In this document: one piece after another, positions 21,259 to 33,600 of the stretch
Layout: every line of letters starts with the position of its first letter
Position numbering within the stretch: the first letter of the stretch is position 1
Assembly: GCF_019059575.1 (NCBI RefSeq)
Contig: NW_024882326.1
Span: 248,001-312,000, forward strand
Reading direction: 5' to 3'
DNA: 64,000 nucleotides
Source of the DNA: Amphibalanus amphitrite
Lineage: Eukaryota > Arthropoda > Thecostraca > Balanomorpha > Balanidae
Made by a program: the position numbers and the translations under genes
Notes under the pieces: generated by a model
Databases searched by the model: none
What the model saw: only the letters and a program-made list of their open reading frames with translations
What the model was told of the DNA's origin: nothing

Positions 21259-22626
21259 CTACTGTGGACGTCAAACCGCGTGGGACGCGACTTTTTCGCA
21301 ATAACTTTTGAATGCGTTGCCTTTCAAGAACGAAACTTCGGCAATGGACGTTTCAGACCCCGGCCTAATTTTTATTACTAAGGTTTTTCAATGTCCGATC
21401 AATATTTAGGGCACTTCCCGTTCACTCGTAATGTTAAATTTTGCTCCTGAAACTCTCTAGGTGAGCAGAGGCTACTCCACAAGGGGCGGAGCCATAGTGT
21501 GACGTTGGAGCTAAGCTCCGCCTCGGCTGGCCCTTGCCTGAGGCGCTACCTGACCCGAGACCGGTCAGTCGCGGTCCGTAGGGGTTGGTACGCGGTGCTT
21601 CCTGCCAACACACCCAGCCGCATGGCGTACGTTATTCATGCTTGCACTAAGGGCTGCAAGAATGTATTTGCAATGACGAGTGTTGACTGTTCGCACTTCT
21701 ATCAATGAAATATTTTCTTCGACTCGCTAAGAATGTCACCCAGATAGGAAGACTATACGCGTACGCCAAATATTACGATGATTTAAGAATAACAGAAAAT
21801 ACGTAAATGATTATTTAATAAGTTTGTCAACGTAATTACGTAAATGAGATACATAATAATATAATATATTTACACAGTCAAGTTAATTTTTTAATAAACA
21901 TTTTAATTTCAGGTTCTTGTAGATATCAAACCGCCAGGAACGTTAGTACACTTCGTGTTATCCTGCCAAGCCCCAATATGCCCCAACTTAAATGTTTCCG
22001 TAATGCACCGGTACGCATAGCCGGAGGGGAGCCGGATCCGCCGGAGCCGTCATATTTTGCCCTGAGTGGGAGCCGGAGCCGGAGCCGTATTGCCATTTTA
22101 CTCGGAGCCGGAGCCGGAGCTGGAGCTGACTCAAATGTTCAAGGCTCTGCATCCCTGCTGCTAAGTCAATAATTCGTATAGTTAATTTGGTAAAGGGCCA
22201 TACTGAACAATCTCGTTTTTTTTTCTTGGATTAAAAAACCTGGTAAAAGGCCATACTGAACAGTCTCGGTTTCGAGATGTCCGCCCATCTGAGACCCGAC
22301 GCACACAGCATGCAGAACCGGTTCTGAGTGAGGATCGACCGACAGATGGCAGTCGTGTCTGAACGGTAGATGGCAGGGAATTCGTAGTTAGTAGGCGGGG
22401 CTTTGCGAGCAGCCTGACGATAGCCGCCATCCGGGCTGATATTTTACTTAGCATTACGAGTGAACGGGAAGTACCCTAAATATTTATTTGACATTAAAAA
22501 ACCTTAATAATAAAAATTAGGCCGGGGTCTGAAATGTCCATTGCCGAAGTTTCGTTCTTGAGAGGCAACGTATTCAAAAGTTATTGCGAAAAAGTCGCGT
22601 CCCACGCGGTTTGACGTCCACAGTAG
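21259..22626. mobile_element. 1.37-kb element with 175-bp inverted repeats
   Basis: 21259-21433 and 22452-22626 are inverted copies with only scattered differences (outer end CTACTGTGGACGTC, inner end CACTCGTAATG). The interior has a degenerate GGAGCC repeat (22020-22110) and a duplicated CCATACTGAACARTCTCG motif. No target duplication was found and no transposase is visible, so the superfamily is unknown. Confidence 0.75.
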
Positions 22627-23696
22627 ATGAATAGCTTATGGATTATCATGGATCATGGATAGCTTTAAGCCCTAAGTTGTTACATTGTCGAATTTTGGTA
22701 CACAAATGTGTACGAATACCTATGCAAGTCATCTTATATGTCGCGGATCGATTCGGGATCTTTCTTCCACGGTCTTGGCATTTCGCAGACCAGTCGGTGT
22801 CTACCGCGCAAAGTTTACGGTTCGGCACGACCGCCACGAATGTTTCATGAAAAAATGAAAATTTCGTGGCCGCTCGCCGAAGTTATGATTGACGAATATG
22901 ATCGCCAAACAGTCGCCGAATCACCGGTGACATATCGCTGCGGCCTGCGTGCGTCAACTTGCTGCCGAAGTATCACCGACTATTCGCCACGATTCGCCAT
23001 TAATTCGCGATGCTCGACGAATCATGGACCAAATTCGACCTGCGCACGATTAGGGGTGCCCCCCCCGTTTTCTGCAATATGGACTCTGTCGGCGAAGTGT
23101 TCGCCGATTTCCTACACAGCGTGATTCGGCGACAGGATCTTGGCCAATATTCGGCAGTGTAACTTTACTTTACTGCCTTTGCTGAAAGCCTGAAACACCT
23201 ATAATCTACAGTACTCTTCAGCATCAGCTATGATAATTATCATAGCTGATGCTAAATGTTTTCTTTATAATTGGAAGATGAAGATTATAAATGAAGATTA
23301 TGAAGATTATGATGAAGATTATAAAGATTATAATCTTCACATATGTGAAGTCAGTAAGTCCCTTCCTATTCATGTTTCAGTTGGACGCCATACCTTCTGA
23401 TCATGCCTGTTCTGTCCCGCCCACCGTTGCTTGTCGTCCGTTGCCCACTGAATACCGGGCCGCTGTTGGTGAGCGCCAGCTTTGTTCCCCTCTGTCTGTG
23501 CCCCCCCCCTAATTAAACCTCATCTCAATTAAGCCATTATTCCCCCTGTGAAAGCGTCCACGTGTTGGCTTGACCAACGAAACGCAGTCAATTTCGGGCC
23601 CTCCCCAGTCCCCACTGACCGTCGGCCACCGGCCAGAGACGCCACTACACAGAAGGCAGACGCAAAGCGCCCGAGCCCAGCGCAGCGCACCGACAT
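22627..23696. other. Spacer with TTCGCCGA-rich patch and a palindrome
   Basis: 22845-23160 is enriched in CGCCGAA/TTCGGCG motifs, as in a decayed repeat. 23265-23340 is an AAGATTATG-type simple repeat. No gene recognised. Confidence 0.45.
23220..23253. repeat. Perfect 34-bp palindrome
   Basis: AGCATCAGCTATGATAA is followed directly by its exact complement, with no spacer. Confidence 0.95.
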
Positions 23697-23700
23697 TTAA

Positions 23701-24560
23701 AGGTAGTGTGCCACCTTTGAAAGATTTCCCATTTTATTTTTCCTAGGATAAGAAGCTTCTGTTTTTGCCTAATATCGCAAAAAAAATCAAAAATGGGCCT
23801 GGAATAGTGCCTTTTTCGCCTAAAAGTTTTTTGGTTTTTAGATATGTATAACAACTGTAGTGGGCTCACCTGCAAACAGGCGTCGGGCAACAATCGCGAA
23901 TGCGGCGCACTTGTGACAATAAGCAAAGGTCATTATTGTGTTACGACCATACGACGTACGGGAATGAGTTATCAGCTGTCTAATCGTAGACAACACAATG
24001 TCGAGCCTTAAACTGTAAGCCCGTATTGGTATTGTTTCTTTTATTTGGCTGTCGAACATTATTTATGGTTTGAAATATGATTTTATGTAAAATAATTGAT
24101 ATGAAAAAGCCGTCTTATAAGTTATGACCCCATTTCACCACACGCAAGTGGCAGAAATGACAATGATCAGCTGACGCATTTTTCTTGGCCGAAGTCAGAG
24201 CGCGCGGCCCGACGCACCACGCGTATTTGGAAATTCCGACCTCGACGAGCATCAGAAGCCACCTAACAGGCGTGTTCGAAACCGCAGGAGATGATGATGA
24301 ACGGGTTTATCGAAACTTGATTGGATGAGCATATCGGTAATAGCGATTTCAGTATGTGCATTTATTGTTCATAGTGGTGTGAAATGTGGTTGGGGTACGA
24401 CCGACAACCCGTCGGGGCGAATTTCGCACTGGGGTACTCAAAATTTGAAGAATTTAAGACGTTTCCATGAGTTTTGAAGGTATGGATAAGTTCTAAAAAT
24501 CCGGTTCTCCTTATCTGGGCCATTAACTCCATACGGTCCAAGAAAGCTGGCACACTACCT
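23701..24560. mobile_element. 860-bp TTAA-flanked MITE
   Basis: TIR AGGTAGTGTGCCACCTTT (right copy AGGTAGTGTGCCAGCTTT), flanked by TTAA at 23697-23700 and 24561-24564. Its terminal GCCACCTT resembles the ATCCCACCTT of the MITE at 16434. No coding frame. Confidence 0.85.
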
Positions 24561-24564
24561 TTAA

Positions 24565-25145
24565 ACTTATCTTTCTCCGGAGGACTTTAAAGAAGTGACA
24601 GATTGCAGGCGCGCCGATTCAAACCTAGGGAACAGATTGTCCATGGGGAGGATTTAAACGGGGCCGGACGCTGGGCCCAGGACGGCCAGGTCATTAGCGA
24701 TTTAAACGGCACGCGCGCGGCGCGCGTGCCCCGCCGCTGCAGCGGCCGCCGCGCTGGCCACATGGCGCGGAGCGTGCCAGCCGGCCGCCGCCGGCCGCTC
24801 CCCCCACCCCCGCCCGCTCCCCAGCCGCAGCACGTGCGCAATGTGATTGGGCAAGACGGTCACGGCCTCGGCCGAGCGCCGACCAATCAGCGCGCGAGCT
24901 ATCACGGCAATCCGGGCGAATCCGGCCGCCGATTGGCTGAAATCATTGATTGCCGCTCGAGCCCTGGCCGGCTCGCGATTTGGTGTAGGTCGATTCTGAA
25001 GCGGCGGCAAAGTCGAATCTTGGCCAAAGCTGGCTAGAGGTGCAAGGTGGGCCGGCCCAGATTGAGCGGACTTACAGCGGACTGTTGTATCTCTGGGAGG
25101 CGACTGCCGAGGGCGCCCGCTCGGTGGTCACACCAGACAGGGGAC
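24565..25145 (+). promoter_or_regulatory. GC-rich promoter-like region with three CCAAT boxes
   Basis: A very GC/CpG-dense stretch carrying ATTGG at 24846-24850, CCAAT at 24883-24887 and ATTGG at 24932-24936. Spaced, mixed-orientation CCAAT boxes in CpG-rich DNA are typical of NF-Y-driven promoters. A candidate first coding exon follows. Which gene it serves is unknown. Confidence 0.4.
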
Positions 25146-25257
25146 ATGGCAAGTCCGCCCAGCCGGCGACCTCTCGACCCGCTGCAGGCCTCCGAGGCCG
25201 GGAGGCGGAGCAGCGCCTTCACGGCCGTGGCGCCACACATCACCAGCCCGATCAAAG
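25146..25257 (+). CDS. Candidate first coding exon, unknown product
   Basis: An ATG in reasonable context (ACATGG) opens 37 codons rich in Ser, Pro, Ala and Arg, ending AAAG before a good donor GGTAAGC at 25258 (phase 1). It sits just downstream of the CCAAT cluster. The peptide (start MASPPSRRPLDPL, end HITSPIKG) is not one I recognise, and no matching second exon was found. Evidence is positional only. Confidence 0.3.
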
Positions 25258-25368
25258 GTAAGCCGCCCCCGCCCCCCTTCCGGTCCAGACAGATAACCGA
25301 GACGTGAATAAACTTGAATCCGGCTTGGAATCTCGCCGCACGCGCATGTACGGCTCTCTCGAGATTAA

Positions 25369-25558
25369 GCGGTAGGTTTTGCACTTTTGCATTTCCGGTT
25401 ATGGCTCAGAAACTAATCGATCTACGATGAAGCCATTTTACACGATCATGGCCGGCTTGTTACCAAACACGTCGACCGCATCTTCAACACTTAAAAGCTT
25501 AAGATGACGAAGATATAGCCTGAAGTACACTAAATTTTCTAGGTGCAAAACCTACCGC
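25369..25558. mobile_element. 190-bp MITE with TAA target duplication
   Basis: TIR GCGGTAGGTTTTGCAC at both ends, flanked by TAA (25366-25368 and 25559-25561). Non-coding. The 3-bp T/A duplication suggests PIF/Harbinger affinity. Confidence 0.75.
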
Positions 25559-25582
25559 TAAAATCCGCGAGACCTATACGAC

Positions 25583-25654
25583 ATGGGTGCGTTTACAATG
25601 CGAAAAACGCTGAGCGTTCTGTGTCTGGCAGTGGCGACTAGCGGTTATGAGAGG
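25583..25654 (+). CDS. Candidate signal-peptide exon
   Basis: An ATG opens 24 codons with a basic start (MRKT), a hydrophobic run (LSVLCLAVA) and small residues (TSG) like a signal peptide, then a strong donor GTGAGT at 25655. It lies just after a MITE and no downstream exon was identified, so chance resemblance is quite possible. Confidence 0.22.
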
Positions 25655-26291
25655 GTGAGTCTGTTTTGGTGCGCGGGAGAAGATGGAGCGAGCCTGGTAG
25701 GTACACTGAATGTGAGTACATGCCCATTTGGTGATCGAGTTTCCGTTGATTACTTTCATCTGTATTTGCGGAGCTTAGTAGTGCACTACTTAAAACCAAC
25801 TACCCTGAAATTGAGGAGGAAATAGTTGTCAAAGTCAAGACGCATTATGTGTATGTATCTGCTACTCGAATTGCCGCTTTTATAGGGGAGTTCTTTTCCC
25901 GACTGCATGCATGCAGGCATTAGGGTGTGCCTGCATTTTGTGCCGCATAACATTTCAGGCATAGTTAGACGACTTTGGGTACGTAAGTACTATGATCTTT
26001 TCTCAACAAGATGCAAAAGTTATTGCTTATTTCTACAAATGGTGGGTACCTACCTGCAAGTGCGCATCTACATGTGTATTTATTGTTACCTTCAAGAAGC
26101 CGCGAATACTTTCTATGCATTACAAGTCTGAAGTACAAGTTCTATGCATTACAAGTCTGTAATTAGTTGAATCGATTATTGTGAAGTAAAAGGAATATTC
26201 TAGACCATTTTGGTATTCATGATGGGTAGTCTTACCTAATTCTTCAATATGCTCGCTGCTGCTTACAATGTGACTTTAGTTTTATCGTGAT

Positions 26292-26337
<46 letters not shown>

Positions 26338-27241
26338 AGAGGAAGTAGGTATCTTAGCCTTCGCTGTCTCTTATTTCATTACCTACCTAAGAACATCTGT
26401 CACCTCGTAAAATGAATAAATTATGCCTTGTGCAATCCTAAGGACAAAATCATCGCTAGCTTTGGAATCCAACCGTACTTGAAGCTTACCAGAGCACAAC
26501 TTTTTTTCACCAAGGCAATCACGGATAATGTGACTATTAGTGGAAAGATCAGCCAGAGCAGCCTGCTAAGCTGGTTGCTGGACAATGTAAAGATGCTTAC
26601 GAAGCACTTATTTGACGGATGAAACAACAGTTTGGGTTGTCTAGCATTAATTTGTTCTAAAGAAAGGATTAGCTATAAACTTGTTTAGTATATATCCAAA
26701 ATTGTACCCCATATGACATCCTAAACCCTAATAAGTCTTTAATATCCATCTATAGGCTTCGATAAATAGGTAACAAAATCACTACGACACGTCTTAATCG
26801 ATTTAAAGAAATTTCACGCCCTTTTTTCTCGGATACCATTCATCTTATGCAAAAATGAACGAATATATCGCTTTAGCTAGCAACTAATCCTATATTTCCA
26901 ATTTTAAATGATGTCTAAATGACATGATGGAGAAAAAGCTTTTTGTAAAGTCGGCTTAACTTGTGCCATGAAAACGTAGTAAATGTGTCCGTAACATTTT
27001 TAAAGCATGCGTTATGAACGATGTAAATAGGTAATGAAACGGGCATATTAAGTATTTCAACAAGGTTGTGTGAACGCCTGTGCCAAAAGGATAAACCATA
27101 AGCGTTTACTTTTAACATCGTGACATTTGTTAACGTTTGTTATCATGATTCGATGCTAGGGATGTAGATATGCAATTTGCGAATTAGGTATTTATGATCT
27201 GAAGTGGACGTTACTGTAGGTATTAGGGGAGCCCGACGGCT
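25655..27241. other. Spacer, AT-rich
   Basis: Contains the (AT)20 tract listed separately. A 64-codon frame at 26428-26622 has ordinary-looking composition but no recognised domain. Confidence 0.45.
26296..26335. repeat. (AT)20 microsatellite
   Basis: Forty bases of uninterrupted AT dinucleotide. Confidence 0.97.
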
Positions 27242-27249
27242 GGCATGTT

Positions 27250-29096
27250 CAGGGGCGGCGCCACGGGTTTTCGATAGGGGGGGACGGGGACCGAAAATCG
27301 AAAATCCCAAAAGTAGATACTGATTGTGTATGCAAAAAAAAAAACGAGGCACGTAACGCCGCGAAACTTGGCAAGGCCCAAAACACATCGAATGGTGCAT
27401 CCCGTTTCCAAACTTATCCTAGGACAATTAAGATCGATCACCTTTTCAAGCATCCTTGCCTCTAAATCAAAATTTGCAGTCTTGCCAACTCAAAGCTGGT
27501 TTCCTACAAGCTGCGAATTGCTTAGGTATGAGTAGCAGTGCCAGCTATTCTTACGTTTCGTACTTTCAAATTTTCGATCTTACGTCTGGTCAGCTTCAGG
27601 GCTTCACCATCATATAGTCATGGTGGAGGAAAAGTGGGAATGTCTTCTGCTCTGACAAGTGCGCCAAAACTGCAATATAATTTCAGAATCATGACATCAC
27701 CACCTGATCCATATGTAACGGGCAGGGTGCAGCTAATGGCTAGCCGTCAGTGGTCATGTCATCGGTGGTCACTCAAAAGGCCATGCTAGGTCATGGAAGG
27801 TCACCAGCCGACAGCCGTTATTTGATCACACTTTCTGATGGATTTTACTTGCCAAGAGCTTCGCGGGAAAAACGAGCGCATGCACCGTTGAAAAAATTGA
27901 GTGAAAGGGTCTCAGGTCCGGCGACCTCTGCAGGTGAAATGCCCCAGGGTAGGATTCCGGTGCTTGTTGATTAACTTCGTCAAAAATGGCAGTAGAGCTG
28001 TGATGTCGGCACCATTGTGTTCGTCATGCTCGAGCTGGCACGACCTGCATCGTTCTCATATTCACCCTCCAATCGTAACTACAGCAGGCGCTGTTACGAT
28101 AGCTCGGCAAAATCCAGAGACCTTCATTACCTCCCTTTGGGAGGTAATGAAGGTCTCTGGAAACTTCATCCCACATCTCTTTAGCATTAGTGGCTCTCCT
28201 TATGGAACAGGTTTCTTGACTGGTCTGTTTCACCCCAGAATTCAAAGACTATAATAGTCAAGGTAAATCCGAGCGCACCACAGTGAGCACAATTTGATAA
28301 GCTGGTGTATCTCAATTTTCATGTAGAACCTTTCACGTATCACGAACCTAAAACCCTTTCGTGCACTCATGCAAAAGCAACTGCCATGTTTCAACAGCTG
28401 GTAATGGCATTTTCACAGCCGCTGACGTAAGAAGGGGAGGGATGGGGGGCTCGATTAGACCCGCCGACCGAACTTAGTTTTGCAGAAAAAAAAAACGAGT
28501 GCTATCGAACCCCTTGACGAGAGGGAATCGATGCTATATCCAATTATAAGGTCTTGGGCTACTGCGTGCTTTTTTGGTCCTGCCTGTGATCTATCCGAAC
28601 ACTTCTCCCCACAAGTGCTGGGGTTAATGGCATAGATTTCAAATGGTTCCTGTGGTAGAACTGCCATGCTTGAATTTGACTAATTAGGAATGGAAAATTT
28701 TCATATGGTAACGGAAATCTATGGAATTTCAGTGAACTTGGTTTTATCGGCAATGGGGTCTGGCAATGGGGTGGGGAGGTTATAAGTAATAACCCTGCCT
28801 GGCGCCCCAAAAAGGGGGCACGATCCCCGAGGCCCTGCCAATCACCTTATAACTACAGGCATCACAGCTCCACACCTTTTGCAGATGGCCAGGACCCCCT
28901 GCGATGCATCCCAACAGCAATCTTTATTCAGAACCTGCCTTGATTAACCAACGATGCATTAAATGCGACGGATAGCTCTATAATGCATTATTATCAACTA
29001 TTGAACGGCCCTCGCCGATAGGGGGGTACTGTACCCCCCTAACTTTCGATAGCGGGGGACCTGTCCCCCCCGTCCCCCCCGGTGGCGCCGCCCATG
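27250..29096. mobile_element. 1.85-kb hAT-type element with 8-bp target duplication
   Basis: TIRs CAGGGGCGGCGCCAC (left) and CATGGGCGGCGCCAC (right, inverted) differ at one base. The 8-bp direct repeat GGCATGTT flanks the element at 27242-27249 and 29097-29104. An 8-bp duplication and CAG-type termini are hallmarks of the hAT superfamily. The interior has no intact transposase, so it is a non-autonomous or decayed copy. G-tract/C-tract motifs lie near both ends. Confidence 0.88.
28114..28160. repeat. Perfect 22-bp hairpin inside the hAT element
   Basis: CCAGAGACCTTCATTACCTC and two further C are followed by a 3-base loop (TTT) and the exact complement. Confidence 0.95.
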
Positions 29097-29104
29097 GGCA
29101 TGTT

Positions 29105-30475
29105 TATCAAAAATAACTATGCCTATGCAAAGTGCCGTCTTTCAATGAAAGCTGAGTTAAATCAATTGGTAGTATAGGTTATGGTTTTGGTTGTCCTCTT
29201 TTTCATAATAAGGGACCGTTACCTAATTGATATTTAAGCCGTTTTATTGATTTTTTTTCAGCAAATGCAGCTAATCGTTCCTTATGCCTATATATTTATA
29301 GCATGTAACGATGTCATTGCAGCTGACATAAGCGTGATGCGCCATTGGTGGCCAAACGGGACCATTGTTATATTGATAGAGACATGCACTATTTGGGACC
29401 ATTGGTGGCCATGTCGAGGCCGTTAGATATTGCCAAAACTTAAAAAAAAAATGGTAGGGATGAATTAAAGCGTAAACTGCAGACGTTGAGTTACATTTAT
29501 ATGAATAAGGTAGCAGTGTCTTGTGAACAAATCAAGCTGTAAGATAGTTGTCTGTTTTGCGCAAAAATTTGCCAAGCTGTGATTTTTGGACTTGGCGGTA
29601 ATCGACGCATTCTGACGCTGTTGTGACGTAATGATTTAAAGTGCATTTCTGAACCGTGGAAGCAAACATGTGCATGGATCCGAGGAAATGATCTGGATTC
29701 TGATCCCACGGATCCTGATCTCGGCTCCGACGGGATCATGGATCCAGTTGTTTACTTATCAACAGATCCAATGGATCATACGAACTCATCTATTTTCTTT
29801 TCTTCTTTCTTTTTGTACTTTAGATCCACTGAGATGACAGTTCTCACTTGTTCTTTGATAGCACAACAGTCCTAAAGATGCACTTGCTGCAACTCACAAA
29901 AGTTCTGTTTTTGTAATTTATGCGATTGCACGTAATAATTCATAGTTAGTTTCGTGACACTTATTGACATAGAAACGCTTGGGAACATTTCAAATGTTCT
30001 GCATGGTGGGCGTCACTCGGAGCGTAAATCCGTGTCCTTGATCTGTCGTCAGATCCTATAAGATCATAGATCCATATTTTTTTTCACGCGGGATCCGGTG
30101 GGATCATAGATCCTAACATGCAGCTTGCTTCGAGATCCACTGTGGTTATAGATCCATCATTCAAATACATGCACATGTCTGCGAGGAAGGGCAGTGTCCA
30201 AACTATGTATATTCCCATTGTAATTAATTTTAGAACCTTTCGCAATCGTTGAGCATAAGGTTGTCCTAAGATATAGTAAAATACCTAGTAAGAGAGGGTA
30301 AAAGAATGAAAATTGATTACTTGATCTGCGCAGCCGCTGGAGATGAGCTATGGCTCGCTAGTCGCTTGAGCTTTATTAAAAAAATATGATGCAGAAAATG
30401 ATTTTATGCTCATGTACAGGAATACCTATACCTAATAGTGAAATAACAAAATATTGTTGGTAAATTTCATCTTGC
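29105..30475. other. Spacer with GATCC-motif clusters
   Basis: 29676-29775 and 30050-30155 contain many ATGGATCC, TAGATCC and GGATCATA motifs, suggesting a degenerate repeat. No gene recognised. Confidence 0.5.
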
Positions 30476-30665
30476 GTCGTCTTCGGAATGTGCATTTTCG
30501 GGATAGTCGACGAGAAACTTCACATCTCTTCAAAAAAGCAGCATTTTTGTGAGATCTGTGGTTAAAGTTTGTTATCTAAAGATCTCACAAAAATGTTGCG
30601 CACTATTTTGAAAGGATTCGAGTTTGCTCCCCGACAAGTCCGAAAATGTACATTCCGAAGACGAC
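30476..30665. mobile_element. 190-bp foldback MITE
   Basis: Outer arms GTCGTCTTCGGAATGTGCAT and inverse, inner arms GCATTTTTGTGAGATCT (30541-30557) and inverse (30580-), so most of the element can fold on itself. No clear target duplication. Confidence 0.75.
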
Positions 30666-33600
30666 TCAAATCGAAATATATCAATAATATTTTTGATTGG
30701 CTCAGCTTGGAAGTTACGTTTTGCTTTATCCCATCGGCCATCGAAATCTTCATTTGTGCAGCTCCCTCCCTCATAAAAAGGTAAAATGTAAAGGTTTCTC
30801 ATATCCCTACTACATTGCGATCGGCATCCGTACAGTTCAAATTAGTTCTACAGAAGCTTTATGCTGCATTTACCAGCACTATTTTTGTGGGTACTGCGAC
30901 ACACATATGCCCCGCATACACACATACACACACCAACAGATGCACGTGCCGCCGAGTAAACAGCGAGTGCTGCTGCGGCGCGAGCGGCCCGATTTGTGCA
31001 CACATCGCTGACGCTCCGTCTGCACAGTGCACACGGCCCGACGGCCCAACACCCCTTGCGCCGGTCCCGTCGATAATTTGCATGCGTCGTGTGTGTTTGC
31101 CCACGGGACCGGGGCGGGGCGGGGATGACAGTCTCTGTGCGGTCGCGGCCGACGGACCCGGGGCGACGGCCGACAATGAACGGATGGTCGATCGACCGAC
31201 GATCGGTATATCGGCTCGGAGCGGGTGCCCGCTGGATGCCCGTGAATCGGGCACACACCTCCCCTGCTATAGGCCGGAGCCAAGTTGGAAACCTAACCGA
31301 TAGTTGGGCCGCTCCGTTCGCCTAAAGAGCGGCCGAGTAATGCGTGTGTAGGTAGGTACACCAGGCGCAGAGTGTGGCTATTGGGCACTCGTGATGACTT
31401 AATGGGCTGCCGGTATTTTGATGAGTTATATTATATTAGAAGTGCAAGCTCGTCACCTGGGATGCTACTACATGTGTCATATCGTGACGTATTCGATCGC
31501 CTCCGTCATCTGAAGTTTTATAGATTGGCTTGTGGCTTATGTCATGTTCTAGGAACAGGTTAATCGCGCACGCTGCTGACATTTCGCGCAGAGCACGTAG
31601 GTAGGTGCCCGCAGTGTGTAGCCTCCGCACCGGGCTGCCGCAGTCGTCAGACCAGCCACCTTTCAGCTGCGGCTCAGTGGCTCCTATTTACCCGCCCCAC
31701 ACCAAAAACCGCCCCTCGGGCCATGGGTCGGGCAGGACAATTTGAATACCCTGTCCATCACACGGCGTCAGCGCGAGCGTGATCGGCGACAAACGCGGCG
31801 CGAGCGGCGCCACGTGGCGCGTGTCGGCGACGTGGCGACTGGGGGAGGGGGGGGGGGAGCTCAGTCAGTGGCGTCCGACAACTGTTCACCTGCCAATCTC
31901 ACCAGAGCTGGGCGCTGCTGACGGCTCGGTGCAGCGCCCATGATTTGGCGGCCAGTCTCGGCCAGATCCACTGAAAAGCTCGACGGCAGCTCGGGATGCA
32001 CGAACCGCGGCTGACTATGAATTTGCAATGCAGCGCTCAACACGGATTGTTCGTGACGGAGGTTGCATGAGCTCGGGTGGTAGCCCTTCCTCGGCCTAAA
32101 TGTATTTAATTGCTGGATGGCACGGCTTTGTGGGGCGGCGTTTTGTCATTATGAAATTGCACCGGTATCAAGTATCCATTAATATTTGATTCCAGTTTAA
32201 TGTTCCGAGACTTACGGCAGCCTGGTAGGGTTACATTACGCGGTAAGAAGCCGTATCACTAATCAGGGGCTTGATACATTTATCCGATATACTCTTACAT
32301 ACACTCATGTGACGGGCTTCCTGTATAAGAAGCACCTCGACTATATCGGTAAACCTAATTGGGATTATTTTGTGCTGAATTTTTGCTATGACCCGGCTGA
32401 TCGGGCCCAGTTGGGCCTGGCCGGGAGAAGTCCTCCAGCCTCCAGCCGCCGGCTGGCTCCTGCTGCAGCCGCTGTGCTGACTCCTCCAGCCGCCAGCGGC
32501 ACTCCCCGCTGACTCATCCGATCAGGGCTAATCACCCACTCAAGTGGTCTCAACTGCCTTAAATAGACGGCCCGCATGCAAGCACCGTTAGCTTTTTATA
32601 CCTCTGAAGCGCCGAGCTCGTTGCGGCGCACCCACACCCCATTCGTCGGCGCCGTCACCAATCATCGTTTGGGGTCGTCGCCGGCGTCTCATCCGAGCCG
32701 TCAGGGGGCTGTCGGCGCCGCCCGGGGGGGGGGGGGGGAAGGGGGAGGGGGCGCCGCTGGACGGTGTGATCCCTCCCAGCGACGGCGCGATCAAATTAAC
32801 CTGGCTGTCTCGCCGCGCTGACGGATGATGTTCCGTTCGGACATTCTCGCTGCCATCGGTCTCGCTGATACCCTGCAGCCCTCGCTGCCCCCTCCTCCCC
32901 TCGGGCATGGGGGGGGGGGGGCGGTGATAGTCCGGAGATCGCATGCCTCTCATCCGAGCCGAGCCGATGATGTGACCGGCATCACCATTTGCCGGCTGCA
33001 CGCAGCAATAAAGTCAGCGGCGCCGCCGGATCCGCCGCCTCTGCGCCATTTCCGCCGCTATAGTGACAGAGGTCGGTGAAGGGCGGGTGTAGGAGAGGAG
33101 GGCAGGGATAAGGGAGAATGCGCGACCTACTACACCCACCTGCTTGGTGGATAGGTCAGAAAAAGCTCAGCGTCGTTGAATGATCATTTGATGAATATTT
33201 TTTAGCCTTCTCAAAATGACTTGCCTTAAACTGTAGAATAAATAATGCTGGAGAGCGTGACACTGACATCACTTTCTTTCTCGGTTGGTAAATTATATCC
33301 CCCGCAACTCCTACTTGTTGCAATAATTACAATATTCTTCCCTGAAATATTTTACAACGCGCCCAATCTGTAGCGGGCGCCGTCGCGTTAGCTGCAGTGT
33401 GCTGATTGCCGACCCGTAAACCACCGCCACTAGCATGCACCTCCATCAACAATCAGGTAACGAGGCGGCCTCCTGTCTAATTTCCCCACCGCATCGGCAC
33501 ATGACAAAAGCCGGGAATGCGTCGTTCACGTGTCACCGGCCGATACCATCGCCGCGCCGCCGCCGACGCCATCGCGTCCGTATGCAAATCGGCCCCGTAT

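Noticed and set aside
21960-22160. GGAGCC-rich frame encoding Ser-Arg/Gly-Ala repeats as a gene
   Set aside because: It is a simple hexamer-like repeat inside an inverted-repeat element.
26421-26627. 64-68-codon frames on both strands
   Set aside because: Sense and antisense are both open, with no recognised domain or exon signals.
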